Shown piece by piece: positions 34,603 to 44,623 of a stretch of DNA of 64,000 bases. Origin of the DNA: Paracnuella aquatica. Lineage in GTDB: Bacteria; Bacteroidota; Bacteroidia; Chitinophagales; Chitinophagaceae. The stretch spans positions 1 to 64,000 of the forward strand of contig NZ_QOWJ01000009.1 of the NCBI RefSeq assembly GCF_003332885.2, written 5' to 3'. Positions within the stretch are counted from its first letter, which is position 1, and each line of letters begins with the position of its first letter. The notes under the pieces were generated by a model. The model saw only the letters and a program-made list of their open reading frames with translations. It searched no databases and was not told the origin of the DNA. The position numbers were made by a program, and so were the translations under genes.

Positions 34603-35910
34603 CTATTTCCCCGCCACTTTCCGCACCACCAAACTCCCAACCTGCTCGCCTTGCACCAGCCCGTTTTCAATGGCATCCATAAAATGAATACCGCCGTAAT
34701 ACCGGCTGATGGCGGCTTCCTGTGCAGCCTGCTTGAATGAGGTGAACTTGCGTGCCGGCAAACCATACCGCACTTCAACGGTATCAGTGTAGGCAAAATC
34801 ATCGCCGAAAAAATGGGTGAGAATAGTGGCGGATGCGCCGGACACAGTGGAGTGGCCGCTCAGGTATTCTGGAAAGGGCGGCGTTTGCAACAGTGGCGTC
34901 CAGCTGGCATCAATGTATTTACGAATCGCTGTTTCCGGCCGGATGCGGTTGCTGCGGTATTTTTCATCCCAGCAGCTCAAAAACCCGTCCATCAAACCAA
35001 CGGCAACCGTTGTAAACACCTGCACCGTTTGGGCAAAGTTTTTACCCGACTGTTTGCAGGCAATACCTGCAATGCCCATCCAATGTGCACCGGGCGATAT
35101 CTTTTTTAATCCCACCAACAAGTGCCCGTTGTCCTGCACGGCAAAAGGATTGCAATCCCAGAACGCCGCGATTTGTTTTTCATCTTCGGTTAGGCTATGC
35201 CGGTAGAGGCCCTGCAGCATTTTGTAAAACTCAGAGTTTTGCCGTTCGGAAAAAGGAACCGGTGGCTGTGGTTTGAATTGTGCGGATGAATCCAATGTAA
35301 ACGGCCGGATGGTATGAAATAAGGGCTCCACGGCGGCAAAGTATGCCGGCGGTGTGGGATACCAACTACCGTTGGTATTGGTGGGTGCATAACGCGGGTA
35401 ATTACTGATCTTATTATAGCGGTCGCTTTTGGCGTAAGCCAGTATTTGCCTGCTGATTGCCTGCGCATATTTCTGCGATTGCGCCACTACGTTTTCATCA
35501 ACGCCGGCTTTCACCAGCGAATCCAGCAGCCGTGTTTTCATGGCTGTTATCTCTTTGCCCGAAGGCTGCATTTTCCCCGCCACTTCCATCATGGCCAGCA
35601 GCGCCGACAGGTTGGTTGCATAACCTTTGATCGAGTCGGGCGGTTGCAGCACGGGGTACTCATTGAGCCGGCCTTGCATGGTGGGAAAGCTCTCATCGTT
35701 TTGCGCCACTACCTCGTATGCAGCCAGGCAGGCATAGGCAAAAAACCGAGAACCCAGCGGCGGGTTGGTTACATCGTGCACCATCACCTCGGTCATGGCC
35801 GATACTACGCTGCTTAAATCGTCAGCGCCCAATTCGGGATCTTTTGCAGGCGTTTTGCCACAGCCAAGAAACAAAGCAAGCAGGGGTACAAACAAAACAA
35901 ATTTCTTCAT
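34603..35910 (-). CDS. Vanadium-dependent haloperoxidase/PAP2-like lipoprotein
   Basis: This 435-residue protein has a lipoprotein signal (FLGC near residue 15) and the vanadium haloperoxidase/acid phosphatase fold. The vanadate- or phosphate-binding residues appear as K317..R324-P325 (KYRSNRIRP), SGH with His353, and SR-YYGGI-H with His409. The third motif has Asp412 two residues after His rather than the three-residue spacing in typical enzymes. Such proteins either oxidise halides with peroxide or act as phosphatases; which applies here cannot be told. The start at 35910 places a clean signal peptide at the N terminus. It follows the VCBS gene by 18 bases and is probably co-transcribed with it. 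Confidence 0.88.
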   Translation of the reverse strand: MKKFVLFVPLLALFLGCGKTPAKDPELGADDLSSVVSAMTEVMVHDVTNPPLGSRFFAYACLAAYEVVAQNDESFPTMQGRLNEYPVLQPPDSIKGYATNLSALLAMMEVAGKMQPSGKEITAMKTRLLDSLVKAGVDENVVAQSQKYAQAISRQILAYAKSDRYNKISNYPRYAPTNTNGSWYPTPPAYFAAVEPLFHTIRPFTLDSSAQFKPQPPVPFSERQNSEFYKMLQGLYRHSLTEDEKQIAAFWDCNPFAVQDNGHLLVGLKKISPGAHWMGIAGIACKQSGKNFAQTVQVFTTVAVGLMDGFLSCWDEKYRSNRIRPETAIRKYIDASWTPLLQTPPFPEYLSGHSTVSGASATILTHFFGDDFAYTDTVEVRYGLPARKFTSFKQAAQEAAISRYYGGIHFMDAIENGLVQGEQVGSLVVRKVAGK

Positions 35911-35928
35911 CGCAAAAAGGTGCAAATA

Positions 35929-38900
35929 TTAAAGCGTTGCGGGTTTATATGCAGTTACCGGCTGGCCGTTGATGCCAAAAATAAGGGCGCCGTTTAAGGC
36001 CAGTACGCTGCGTACATCGCCCCAAACTTTTAGGCCGCTCTGGTGCTGCGGCACATATTGAAAACCGCCTTTGCCATTGCCCGACAGCAACATGCCGTAG
36101 TTGGCGTCAGCCTTGCCAAAACGCAACCTCGCCTTGTTGGTATTGCCGCACAGCAGCAGGTCTTTTTTTCCATCGCTATTATAATCCAGCGCTGTGATGG
36201 TAAACACCGGGGCATATTGTGCCTGCACCGGCAGGGCCTGCGCTACAAAAGCACCGGCAGCATTGCGGGTAAACAGCATCGTGTGCAGGTTGTTGGCTTT
36301 AAGCTGGCCCGCGCCTTCCAATTCTTCTGGCGTAAAAATATCGGTGATGGTGGCATTGGCGTAAGACGCATAATCCTGGTAGCGGGTACGCATGATGCTC
36401 AACTGGTCCAGCAGCTCATCGCGAAACACATACGGATAACTTTTACCCTGGATGTAAAAACACAAAATAGGATCAACCGCACCGTTGTCGTCAAAGTCTT
36501 TGTAGTACAACGTAGCCGGCTCGGCATCGCTCACCTTGCATTGCATATTGGTGCCCTGGTTGCCCAGCACCAGGTCGGTTTTGCCGTCGCCATCGAGGTC
36601 TTCGGCAAGTATGCGGTTCCACCAGCCGCTGTATTCTTTTGTAAAATACCGCTTGGTATCACTGCGCAGCTGGCCGTTTGCATTGGAAAAAACAGATACT
36701 GGCATCCATTCGCCCACCACTACCAGGTCGGGAGTTTTATTGCCGTCCAAATCAGTAAACGCTGCATCAGTAACCATTCCGGCCCGCTGCAGTTCGGGGG
36801 CCACCTGCCTGGTTGCATCACGAAAAGCGCCTTTGCCATCGCCCAGTAAAACATAGCTGTTGGGCACTTCGGGGTAACGGCCAGGCACTACCCTGCCACC
36901 CACAAAAAGATCGGGTGCACCATCGCCATTGATATCGGCCGACCGCACACAGCTTTTTGCAACCAGCATAGAAGGCAATGCGCCAACCGCTTTTTTGAAA
37001 CCGCCTTTACCATCGCCGAGGTACAGGCGGTCTTGCAGCAGCGAATCATCGGGCAAAAGATTGTGATAGCCGCCGCTGGCGATATACAGGTCCTGGAATC
37101 CATCCTGGTTAGCATCAAAGAACAATGCATCAGCATCTTCGCTTCCCTTGTCGGCATCCAATGCAGCAACAGGTATGTTGCGGAATGCGCCACCTTTTTG
37201 TTGTACAAACAGGGCACCGGCCACGCCACTGCCACCGCCAATAAACACATCGTCGAGGCCGTCGTTATTGATGTCGCCTTTTACCATGCATGGCCCGCTG
37301 AACGACAGCGGGTTGGTGATGAGGGGCTGGCGTTTAAAATCATTGATGGGCGCAACAGGGTTTGTGTAATTAAATGGGCTTTTTACAGCAGTGAAAAATG
37401 GCGCTGGCGTAGCGGCAGGTTTCCATTGTTCTGCAGCATCGGCTTCTTTTACTTCCAAAATTTTATTGGTGGCAACACCGGTTAATACCTGCTGTTTGCC
37501 GCTTTGCCACACTACCCGTACAGAATCAATTTTGGCATCGCTGCCTATACCAAAATGCAGCACAGGCGACACGCTGGATTGAAAGCCGCGGCTAGGCATT
37601 TGCTCCAGCAATTGTTGTTTTCCATTTGCATACAACCACACCTTTGCACCCAGGCCCATCGTGTTTTTGCCGGCACCTGCGAGCTTCACTTTCAGAAAGT
37701 TGTGTTTCAGCTGCTTGCTTGATTCGTTTTGCAGAATAAAAGCTGGCTTGTTGATGTTATTGACCACCAAGTCAAGATCTCCGTCATTGTCCAGGTCGGC
37801 ATAAGCGGCGCCATTGCTGTTGGACGGCAGGTCGATGCCCCATTGCGCCGACACATCCTGAAACTGTACGCCGTTTTTATTCTTAAAAATATAATTAACC
37901 ACGTTTGAAGCAGGCATTTGCTCCACCAGTTTCAGCACATCGGCACGCAGTATTTGCGCATCGCGGTTTTCCAGTTTGTCGCCCATGTACTTCATAAAGT
38001 CCATGTTGGTAAAATCACGAACATATCCGTTGGTTACAAACAGGTCTTTCCAGCCGTCGTTGTCGTAATCGGCAAAAAGTGGCGCCCAGCTCCAGTCGGT
38101 GTTCGACAAACCAGCAAGCTGGCCCACTTCGCTGAACGTACCGTCGCCATTGGAAAGGTGCAGCATGTTGCGCATGTATTGGTAATGAAAACCGGTGCGC
38201 ACATTCAGGTCAAATTTTTCATAATTGTCCGGCGCAAACAGCAGCTTCTGACGCTTGTTATCGGCGGGCAACATGTCGAGGGTGAAAATATCTGGAAAGC
38301 CATCGTTGTTGACATCGGCCACATCATTGCCCATCGAAAATTGCGAAGTGTGCCCGAGGCTTTCCGCTTTCTTATCGGTAAACGTGCCATTGCGGTTATT
38401 GATGTATAAATAGTCTGGCGCAGCATAATCGTTCGACACATAGAGATCGGGCCAGCCATCACCGTTGACATCCGAAATGCCTGCACCGAGGCCATAGGTA
38501 AATGCCGAACTGCTCAAGCCTGCTTTGGCCGTTACATCGCTGAATCTGTTGTCGTCATTTCGATACAGCCGTACGCCGTACATAGGTTCTTCCACAGCCA
38601 TGATTGCTGCAGTCGCAGCTTCGTCCAAAACCGGCGTAGTGCGAGGGTTGTGGTTGAGTTGAAACAGGTCGAGGTCGCCATCGCGGTCGTAGTCAAAAAA
38701 ATAAGCCTGTGTGGAATGTGCCGGTGCAGTAAGGCCAAATGCAGCGGCCTGCTCTTCAAACTGCGGGATGCCTGCGCCGCTTTTTCCCTTGTTGATGAAC
38801 AACTGCGGCACCAGCTTTTCGGGGCGCAGGTTGCCGGAGTAAGCAACGTAAATGTCCAGAAGCCCATCGCCATTTACATCGGCCATCGTTACGCCGGTTT

Positions 38901-39270
38901 TCCAAGGGCCCGGCCGGGGCACCACACCCGAGGCTGCGGTAATATCGTCAAACTGCATTCCGCCCTTGTTTTGGTACAGCTTGCAATCGCCCATATTGGA
39001 GGTAAAAAAAAGATCGTCCAGCCCATCGCCGTTAAGGTCGCCAACAGCCACACCACCACCATTGTAAAAATATTCGTACATCAACACATTGGTGTTAACG
39101 CCTTCTAGCAATGAATCGGAAAAATAGACGCCGGTTTTTTCGGCAGGAAGCACGGTAAACAACTGCGGCCCTTTATTTTCTTCGGCAGGTGCGTCGTTTT
39201 TTTGGGTGCAGGAAAAAAGGCTGGCAACAGCTACCAGGCACATGGCCGGCAGGAGGCGGTGGCAAATCAT
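35929..39270 (-). CDS. VCBS/FG-GAP repeat lipoprotein with ASPIC-UnbV domain
   Basis: This 1113-residue exported lipoprotein (lipobox LFSC near residue 20) is built of FG-GAP/VCBS beta-propeller repeats of the DxNxDGxxD type (VGDLNGDGLDDLFF, then many more), which bind calcium. A domain typical of ASPIC/UnbV lies near residues 510-600 (PSRGFQSSVSPVLHFGIG followed by VRVVWQSGKQQ). A second set of repeats fills the C-terminal half. Family members occur next to SusC/SusD pairs in Bacteroidetes and their biochemical role is not known. It may be a surface binding or scaffolding protein for the neighbouring transporter and haloperoxidase. An internal Met at residue 10 is an alternative start. Confidence 0.9.
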   Translation of the reverse strand: MICHRLLPAMCLVAVASLFSCTQKNDAPAEENKGPQLFTVLPAEKTGVYFSDSLLEGVNTNVLMYEYFYNGGGVAVGDLNGDGLDDLFFTSNMGDCKLYQNKGGMQFDDITAASGVVPRPGPWKTGVTMADVNGDGLLDIYVAYSGNLRPEKLVPQLFINKGKSGAGIPQFEEQAAAFGLTAPAHSTQAYFFDYDRDGDLDLFQLNHNPRTTPVLDEAATAAIMAVEEPMYGVRLYRNDDNRFSDVTAKAGLSSSAFTYGLGAGISDVNGDGWPDLYVSNDYAAPDYLYINNRNGTFTDKKAESLGHTSQFSMGNDVADVNNDGFPDIFTLDMLPADNKRQKLLFAPDNYEKFDLNVRTGFHYQYMRNMLHLSNGDGTFSEVGQLAGLSNTDWSWAPLFADYDNDGWKDLFVTNGYVRDFTNMDFMKYMGDKLENRDAQILRADVLKLVEQMPASNVVNYIFKNKNGVQFQDVSAQWGIDLPSNSNGAAYADLDNDGDLDLVVNNINKPAFILQNESSKQLKHNFLKVKLAGAGKNTMGLGAKVWLYANGKQQLLEQMPSRGFQSSVSPVLHFGIGSDAKIDSVRVVWQSGKQQVLTGVATNKILEVKEADAAEQWKPAATPAPFFTAVKSPFNYTNPVAPINDFKRQPLITNPLSFSGPCMVKGDINNDGLDDVFIGGGSGVAGALFVQQKGGAFRNIPVAALDADKGSEDADALFFDANQDGFQDLYIASGGYHNLLPDDSLLQDRLYLGDGKGGFKKAVGALPSMLVAKSCVRSADINGDGAPDLFVGGRVVPGRYPEVPNSYVLLGDGKGAFRDATRQVAPELQRAGMVTDAAFTDLDGNKTPDLVVVGEWMPVSVFSNANGQLRSDTKRYFTKEYSGWWNRILAEDLDGDGKTDLVLGNQGTNMQCKVSDAEPATLYYKDFDDNGAVDPILCFYIQGKSYPYVFRDELLDQLSIMRTRYQDYASYANATITDIFTPEELEGAGQLKANNLHTMLFTRNAAGAFVAQALPVQAQYAPVFTITALDYNSDGKKDLLLCGNTNKARLRFGKADANYGMLLSGNGKGGFQYVPQHQSGLKVWGDVRSVLALNGALIFGINGQPVTAYKPATL

Positions 39271-39455
39271 ACAGCGCTACAAATCAATTAGGTGACGTAA
39301 AAAAAACAGCGCAGTGGTTCGCTGCGGTATGTTTTCCAAAAAAATTTCCCCGGTCTGTTCCGGCGTGTTTAAAAATACGAAAAACAGGCATTCCGGCGGT
39401 TTTATAGTTGTTCCAAATGCTTCGAAAGTTGGGTAATGGTGTTTCGGCTTGCGGC

Positions 39456-39490
39456 AAAAAAAAGATCCATGCGGCTAACGCATGGATCTT
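39456..39490 (-). terminator. Terminator after susD
   Basis: AAGATCCATGC and GCATGGATCTT arms, followed on the minus strand by an eight-T run. It probably separates susCD transcription partly from the VCBS gene 245 bases further on. Confidence 0.8.
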
Positions 39491-39515
39491 GGTATGGTGC
39501 ATCATTTAGTTTTGC

Positions 39516-41381
39516 TTATTCGTAACCCGGGTTTTGAACCAACAGCGGGTTTCGCTGAATTTCAGACAGGTTGAGCGGCCGGAAATACATTTTGTCCAAC
39601 CAGGTCCTGTTCTCCAGGTCGTTGTTTACTACAGGGGTATAGGTGTAGTTGAAAGCGTTCGGGTCTTTGCGGTAGGGCGAAGGTGCCGTAGCGCCTGGTT
39701 TTAACTGTCCTTCAATCTGAATGAACTGCACTTTTCTGCCTAGGGTTTGCGGTGCAATCATCCAGCGGCGTGCATCAAAATACCTGTGTTCTTCCAACAG
39801 CAGTTCAATGCGGCGTTCGTTGCGGTAACGGTCGCGGAGCGCCGCTCCTGACTCGGTTACTGCCGGCATCCCAGCACGAAACCGAATTTTATTCAACCAG
39901 TTAATAGCTTCTGCCTCTTCGCCTAATTCGATGCAAGCTTCAACATAGTTCAAAACCGCTTCTGTAAACCGGAAGAAAGGCCACGGAACTAACTGCGGGG
40001 TTGTATTGTCTCGGATGCCTGGATCTGGATCGATGAACTTGCGGAAATAATACCCGGTAAAGCTGCCGTTCCAGTTTTCGATGGGCCCTTGGCGGGTATC
40101 CAAACCTACAATTTTATTGGAGCCTGCAAAGTAGGTTCCGGCTTGGATCTGGTTTGCAGGATCTAAAGTTCCTCCGCGTGGTTTCCAGGACGAGCCGTCA
40201 AAAAGAATGGATGCGTAAAGACGAGGATCGCGGTTAGCATAAGGATCTGCTTTGTGCGTTGGATTAGCCCAGTCGAAGCGGGTGCCATCCATCAGTTCAT
40301 AGTCGTCAACCACCTGCTGGATCGGCGTGTTGCCCGCCCAGTTGTTGTAGCCGTTGGGGCCCTGGCGTAAGCCGTGGCGCATAGCGCCAACTTCTTGCTC
40401 TGACGAAAAAGTGCGTTCGAACAGGAGCTCGTTGGTACTTGCAACAGTCGGATCGGCATCAGGGTGCTTGCTGCGGCCGCCCATGGCTATAGCCAGGTAG
40501 TTCTTGCGTCCTTCATCAGCCGATACCGGAGCGGTGAGGTTGGTTTTGTAACCAGAACCTGCTGCGTCGAGCACTGCCTTGGCTGCATCTTTTGCTGCCT
40601 GCCAGCGGGCACGGCGGTCGCCGGAAACAAAGCCGATCAGTTCAGGCTTTGCATACGAATTCAGCACCGTTGATTTTGATTTGGCCGTAGGCACATCATG
40701 CAGATCGGATGCTGCGTACAGCAACTGCCTTGCCTTAAGCGCCATTGCAGCCAGATCGGAAGGACGTCCTTTTACTTTTGACTGACCGTTTAGCAAAGTG
40801 ATTGCAAGGTCAGCTTCAGTAATAATGAAGTTGTGTACCTCCGCATAAGTGCTGCGTGCAATGCTGAAACTGTCGGTTAACAGGTAAGGTTTAGTAATAA
40901 TGGGAACACCACCATAAAAACGCAACAACTGATGATAATAATAAGCCCGGAGAAAACGGGCTTCGCCTTCAAGTCTTCTTTTCAGCGTTGCATCAGATAT
41001 GGCAGCATCAGGCAGGTTTTCCAACGCAATATTGGTCTGACGAATAAACCGGTACATTTCGGCATACGATGTTGTACGGTTTTGCCATCCCGGATTGGAA
41101 GGGCTTGCGCTGCCTTGGTTGAATGTATTGATGTTGCGTCCCTGGTGAGTAAAAATTGCTTCGTCGGTGAGGGCTGCAAGCATCTCTTCATCAAAGCCGC
41201 CTTCAAACAATCCACCATAAAGCCCATAAACAAATGCCTGTGCTAAGGCGGGGTCTGTCCAGGTAGCTGCTCCATCAATCTGGTCGAGCGGCCTTGTGTT
41301 TAAAAAATCTTTTTTACAGGCAGGAAGCAATCCGCCTGCCGCTAGCAACAAAATCCAAAATTGCTTTATTGTACTTTTCAT
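39516..41381 (-). CDS. susD: SusD/RagB family nutrient-binding lipoprotein
   Basis: This 621-residue surface lipoprotein (lipobox LPAC at about residues 19-22) is the substrate-binding lid partner of the adjacent SusC channel. The N terminus CKKDFLNTRPLDQIDGAATW is typical, TPR-like helices follow, and the C-terminal NYVEACIELGEEAEAINWLNKIR segment is a family hallmark. The start at 41381 gives a proper lipoprotein signal; an upstream in-frame extension overlaps the end of susC. It follows susC by 11 bases. Its ligand is not evident; the nearby oxidases suggest a sugar or sugar-like compound. The symbol is used in the family sense only. Confidence 0.93.
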   Translation of the reverse strand: MKSTIKQFWILLLAAGGLLPACKKDFLNTRPLDQIDGAATWTDPALAQAFVYGLYGGLFEGGFDEEMLAALTDEAIFTHQGRNINTFNQGSASPSNPGWQNRTTSYAEMYRFIRQTNIALENLPDAAISDATLKRRLEGEARFLRAYYYHQLLRFYGGVPIITKPYLLTDSFSIARSTYAEVHNFIITEADLAITLLNGQSKVKGRPSDLAAMALKARQLLYAASDLHDVPTAKSKSTVLNSYAKPELIGFVSGDRRARWQAAKDAAKAVLDAAGSGYKTNLTAPVSADEGRKNYLAIAMGGRSKHPDADPTVASTNELLFERTFSSEQEVGAMRHGLRQGPNGYNNWAGNTPIQQVVDDYELMDGTRFDWANPTHKADPYANRDPRLYASILFDGSSWKPRGGTLDPANQIQAGTYFAGSNKIVGLDTRQGPIENWNGSFTGYYFRKFIDPDPGIRDNTTPQLVPWPFFRFTEAVLNYVEACIELGEEAEAINWLNKIRFRAGMPAVTESGAALRDRYRNERRIELLLEEHRYFDARRWMIAPQTLGRKVQFIQIEGQLKPGATAPSPYRKDPNAFNYTYTPVVNNDLENRTWLDKMYFRPLNLSEIQRNPLLVQNPGYE

Positions 41382-41392
41382 GATTGTAGGAA

Positions 41393-44300
41393 TTAGAAGG
41401 TAACACGGGCACCAAATGAAATAATCCGGGACTGAGGATAAGCATATCCGTTTTCTGCCGTTGCCTCCGGATCCCAAATGCCCAACTTATCCCAAGTGGC
41501 AATGTTCAGCCCGCTCACATACAACCGCAAGCGGCTGATGCCTAACCGGTCGCCAAGGCTAGGGGCAAGGTTGTAACCCAATTCGAAGTTTTTGAAACGC
41601 AGATACCTGTTGCTGCGCAACCAATAAGTGTTGTTGCCCTGGTTGCCAGCATAATAACGGTTGTTGCGGCTCACCAAACGAGGATGTTCGCTGCTTGGGT
41701 TTTCCACCGACCAACGATTGTTATAACCATAGTCCAGCCAGTTGCCAAATTCACCAGTCTCATTAAAGTTCAGCCGTTGCAGGCCACCGGTTGCACCCTG
41801 AAACAACATTGACAGGTCGAAGCTTCTATAGCTCATATTGATACTGATGCCGCCAGTAAAAAACGGGTCACGGGTTTGGTCAAGACGCACCTGGTCAAAG
41901 TTGTCTATCTTTTTATCGCCGTTGATGTCCTTGAACTTCATGTCGCCGGGACGAAGTTCCCGTTCAAAAGCCGTATAATCGAGTGTGTTTGCTGCAATAT
42001 CTTTTTCGTCCACAAAAATGCCATCATACTCAAAAGCCAAATACGCAGCGCCACTTGTACCAACCGGACGTCCTTCTGTTTTTTGATATTCAGGTATAGT
42101 AGGAATGTCGTTCCACTTCAGCACTTCGTTTTTGGAGTAACCACCGTTCACTGCTACCGTATAGGTGAAATCGCGACCAGATTTACCATTGTAGCCCACT
42201 CGGAACTCCCATCCTCTATTTACCATTTTACCTTCATTCACAGGTGGAAAGCCATTGATACCTGAGCTGGTTGGAATTAGTGAGTTATTAGTGATCAACA
42301 TTTGATCACGCTTGTTGCGAAACACATCGAATTCGAAGAAAACACGATTGTTAAACAACGCACCTTCCAACCCGATATTGGCATTGGTAGCCACTTCCCA
42401 TGTAAAATTGAGGTTGGGCACACGGGCTTCGGTCAGGGTGGTTTCCAGTCGTCCATTTATTACTTGTCTGCCGGAAAGTGAGTAAGTAGATAAATACCCG
42501 AAAGCAGGTAAATTTACCCGGTCATTACCCATTTCTCCATAAGAACCCCGGATTTTCAGATTGTTCACGAACTTAACCGGTTCGAAGAATTTTTCTTTGG
42601 ATATGGTCCAGCCTGCCAGCACACCCGGGAAGAAACCGAAACGTTTATCCTCCGGGAAAAAGTATGAACCATCGTAGCGCCATAAGAATTCTGCAAGATA
42701 TTTTTCCTGGTAGTTGTAAGCAGCCCGGCCGAAATAACTTAAGCGGGCTTCATTGAAACCGCCACTTCCGATATTCTGCCGTTGAAGGCCACCCACACTT
42801 AGCTGATCGAGTGCAGGAGAAATAAAATCCCGCCTGAAAGCAGAAAAGTTTTCGCCTTCGTTTTGCTCTTTTTGAATACCAGCCAATAAACCAATGGTAT
42901 GGTCGCCAAAAGTGCGGTCATAGTTTAACAAGCCTGTCAGCGTCAGTTTAAAATTATCTTCATTTCCCATCGTCAGTTGTGGATCCGTAAATGTGGAACG
43001 GATTGTTCTGGTGAGTTTGGGTGTTACACCATCGGCTTCGTAAGAAGTTTTATCCCAAGTGTATAGCGCCCATGGTGTTGCAAAACGCTTGGTATTGCGC
43101 ATAAATTTATCGGCGGCCGCTTGCAGCGTTAATTTTAGCCCGCTTACCCAAGGGTTGCTGATCACTACCTGCCCATTTGCCTGTAGGTAATCACGCTTGT
43201 CCTTATCATAGCCAGTGGCACCGGTGGTTACCACCACAGGGTTTTGTCCGTTTTCGATATCCGGTCCGGGAAGGCCATTTGGCCAAACCGCCATTTCCGT
43301 AGGCTTGCCACGGATCAGCATCCTGAAGATATCGCCGGCACCTACCGTTGGGAAATCACGAATTTCCTGGCGGTACAAAGCACCTATGGTTGTGTTGATG
43401 TACTGGTTAATTTTTGCATCTACGTTGATGCGGGCATCGTATTGGCTGTACTTGGTAGCCGAGTTTTTGTAGTAAGCATCCTGGTTTTGATAACCAATGG
43501 AAGCCAGAACCCGCACAGCTTCTGTGCCACCGCTTACCTGCAGGCTATGCGTTTGCTGATTTGTCCACTTTTTGAATACACTGTTGTACCAGTTTGTATT
43601 GGGATGCGTCAAGGGGCTGGAACCATCTGCAAATTTTTGTACGTCCTGCGGAGAGTAAATAGCATTTACACGCTGGTTGTTGTCAGAACGAACATAAAAG
43701 CCTTGTTGCCTGATTGAAGGCCAAGCTGCACCCCACTGGCTGTATGGTACATTCTGAAACATCACCTGCTCGTTCATCAACTCAGCATATTGTGCTGCGT
43801 TAGACATCTCCGGCACTACGGTTGGTTGCAGCAGGCCATAGTTATAGTCGTAAGAGACAACAGGCTTGCCAACCTTACCTTGTTTGGTAGTGATCAGGAT
43901 TACACCGTTGGCTGCACGTGCACCATAGATGGCCGCAGCAGCATCTTTCAGTATCGACATGCTTTCGATGTCGGCGGGGTTCAAACGGTCCAAACCACCA
44001 GCACGGTCCGGCACACCATCAATTACCACGAGTGGTGAGCTGTTGCCAAACGAGTTTGTACCGCGAATGCGGATAGTGGAACCATCATAACCAGGCTCAC
44101 CGCTGCTTTGAATGGCAGTGATACCGGGCAGGCGGCCTGCAAGCGAGTTGGAAAGGTTTACGGTTGGCGACTTGTCCAATTCCGTACCCTGAACGGCAGC
44201 AACCGAGCCGGTAACAGTGGCTTTCTTTTGCCGGCCGTAACCCACTACTACCACCTGTTGCATTTCCTGGTTGGAGGCAGTCAGCGACAGGTCAACCGCT

Positions 44301-44623
44301 GCACGGTTGTTGATGGCAACTTCCCGCTGGCCAAAGCCAACAAAGGAAAAAACCAGCGTTCCGTTGGCTGGCGCCGAAATGGAGAAAGCACCCTGCTCAT
44401 TCGTTTGGGTGCCGGTGTTGGTTCCCTTCACGGTTACCGTTACACCCGAAAGCGGCTGGCCCGAATCGTTGGTTACGCGACCGGTTACCGTACGCTGCTG
44501 TGCGCTTAGTGTAACTGCAAAACCAAGAAGAAAAAGGATTAAGAAATTTCTGGCCCTCAAAATTGGCGCAAGTGTCCGGAAAAGGAAATGTGGCTCCTTT
44601 TCCCTGCAATAGCAGATGTTCAT
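41393..44623 (-). CDS. susC: SusC/RagA TonB-linked outer-membrane transporter
   Basis: This 1076-residue protein is a TonB-dependent outer-membrane channel. A signal peptide ends at LSAQQ (about residue 42). A carboxypeptidase-regulatory-like domain follows (VTGRVTNDSGQPLSGVTVTV), then a TonB box-like region (VVVVGYGRQKKATVTGSV), the plug domain (DKSPTVNLSNSLAGRLPGI, GVPDRAGGLDRLNPADIESM) and the beta-barrel, ending in an aromatic residue (GARVTF). It pairs with SusD to import oligomers using energy from TonB. No SusR/hybrid sensor or sigma/anti-sigma pair is adjacent, so the regulator lies elsewhere. Two spaced direct repeats upstream (44812-44842) are candidate binding sites. The symbol is used in the family sense only. 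Confidence 0.94.
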   Translation of the reverse strand: MNICYCREKEPHFLFRTLAPILRARNFLILFLLGFAVTLSAQQRTVTGRVTNDSGQPLSGVTVTVKGTNTGTQTNEQGAFSISAPANGTLVFSFVGFGQREVAINNRAAVDLSLTASNQEMQQVVVVGYGRQKKATVTGSVAAVQGTELDKSPTVNLSNSLAGRLPGITAIQSSGEPGYDGSTIRIRGTNSFGNSSPLVVIDGVPDRAGGLDRLNPADIESMSILKDAAAAIYGARAANGVILITTKQGKVGKPVVSYDYNYGLLQPTVVPEMSNAAQYAELMNEQVMFQNVPYSQWGAAWPSIRQQGFYVRSDNNQRVNAIYSPQDVQKFADGSSPLTHPNTNWYNSVFKKWTNQQTHSLQVSGGTEAVRVLASIGYQNQDAYYKNSATKYSQYDARINVDAKINQYINTTIGALYRQEIRDFPTVGAGDIFRMLIRGKPTEMAVWPNGLPGPDIENGQNPVVVTTGATGYDKDKRDYLQANGQVVISNPWVSGLKLTLQAAADKFMRNTKRFATPWALYTWDKTSYEADGVTPKLTRTIRSTFTDPQLTMGNEDNFKLTLTGLLNYDRTFGDHTIGLLAGIQKEQNEGENFSAFRRDFISPALDQLSVGGLQRQNIGSGGFNEARLSYFGRAAYNYQEKYLAEFLWRYDGSYFFPEDKRFGFFPGVLAGWTISKEKFFEPVKFVNNLKIRGSYGEMGNDRVNLPAFGYLSTYSLSGRQVINGRLETTLTEARVPNLNFTWEVATNANIGLEGALFNNRVFFEFDVFRNKRDQMLITNNSLIPTSSGINGFPPVNEGKMVNRGWEFRVGYNGKSGRDFTYTVAVNGGYSKNEVLKWNDIPTIPEYQKTEGRPVGTSGAAYLAFEYDGIFVDEKDIAANTLDYTAFERELRPGDMKFKDINGDKKIDNFDQVRLDQTRDPFFTGGISINMSYRSFDLSMLFQGATGGLQRLNFNETGEFGNWLDYGYNNRWSVENPSSEHPRLVSRNNRYYAGNQGNNTYWLRSNRYLRFKNFELGYNLAPSLGDRLGISRLRLYVSGLNIATWDKLGIWDPEATAENGYAYPQSRIISFGARVTF

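Noticed and set aside
39284-39505. 73-codon frame on the minus strand between susD and the VCBS gene
   Set aside because: It overlaps the terminator hairpin and has no family pattern.
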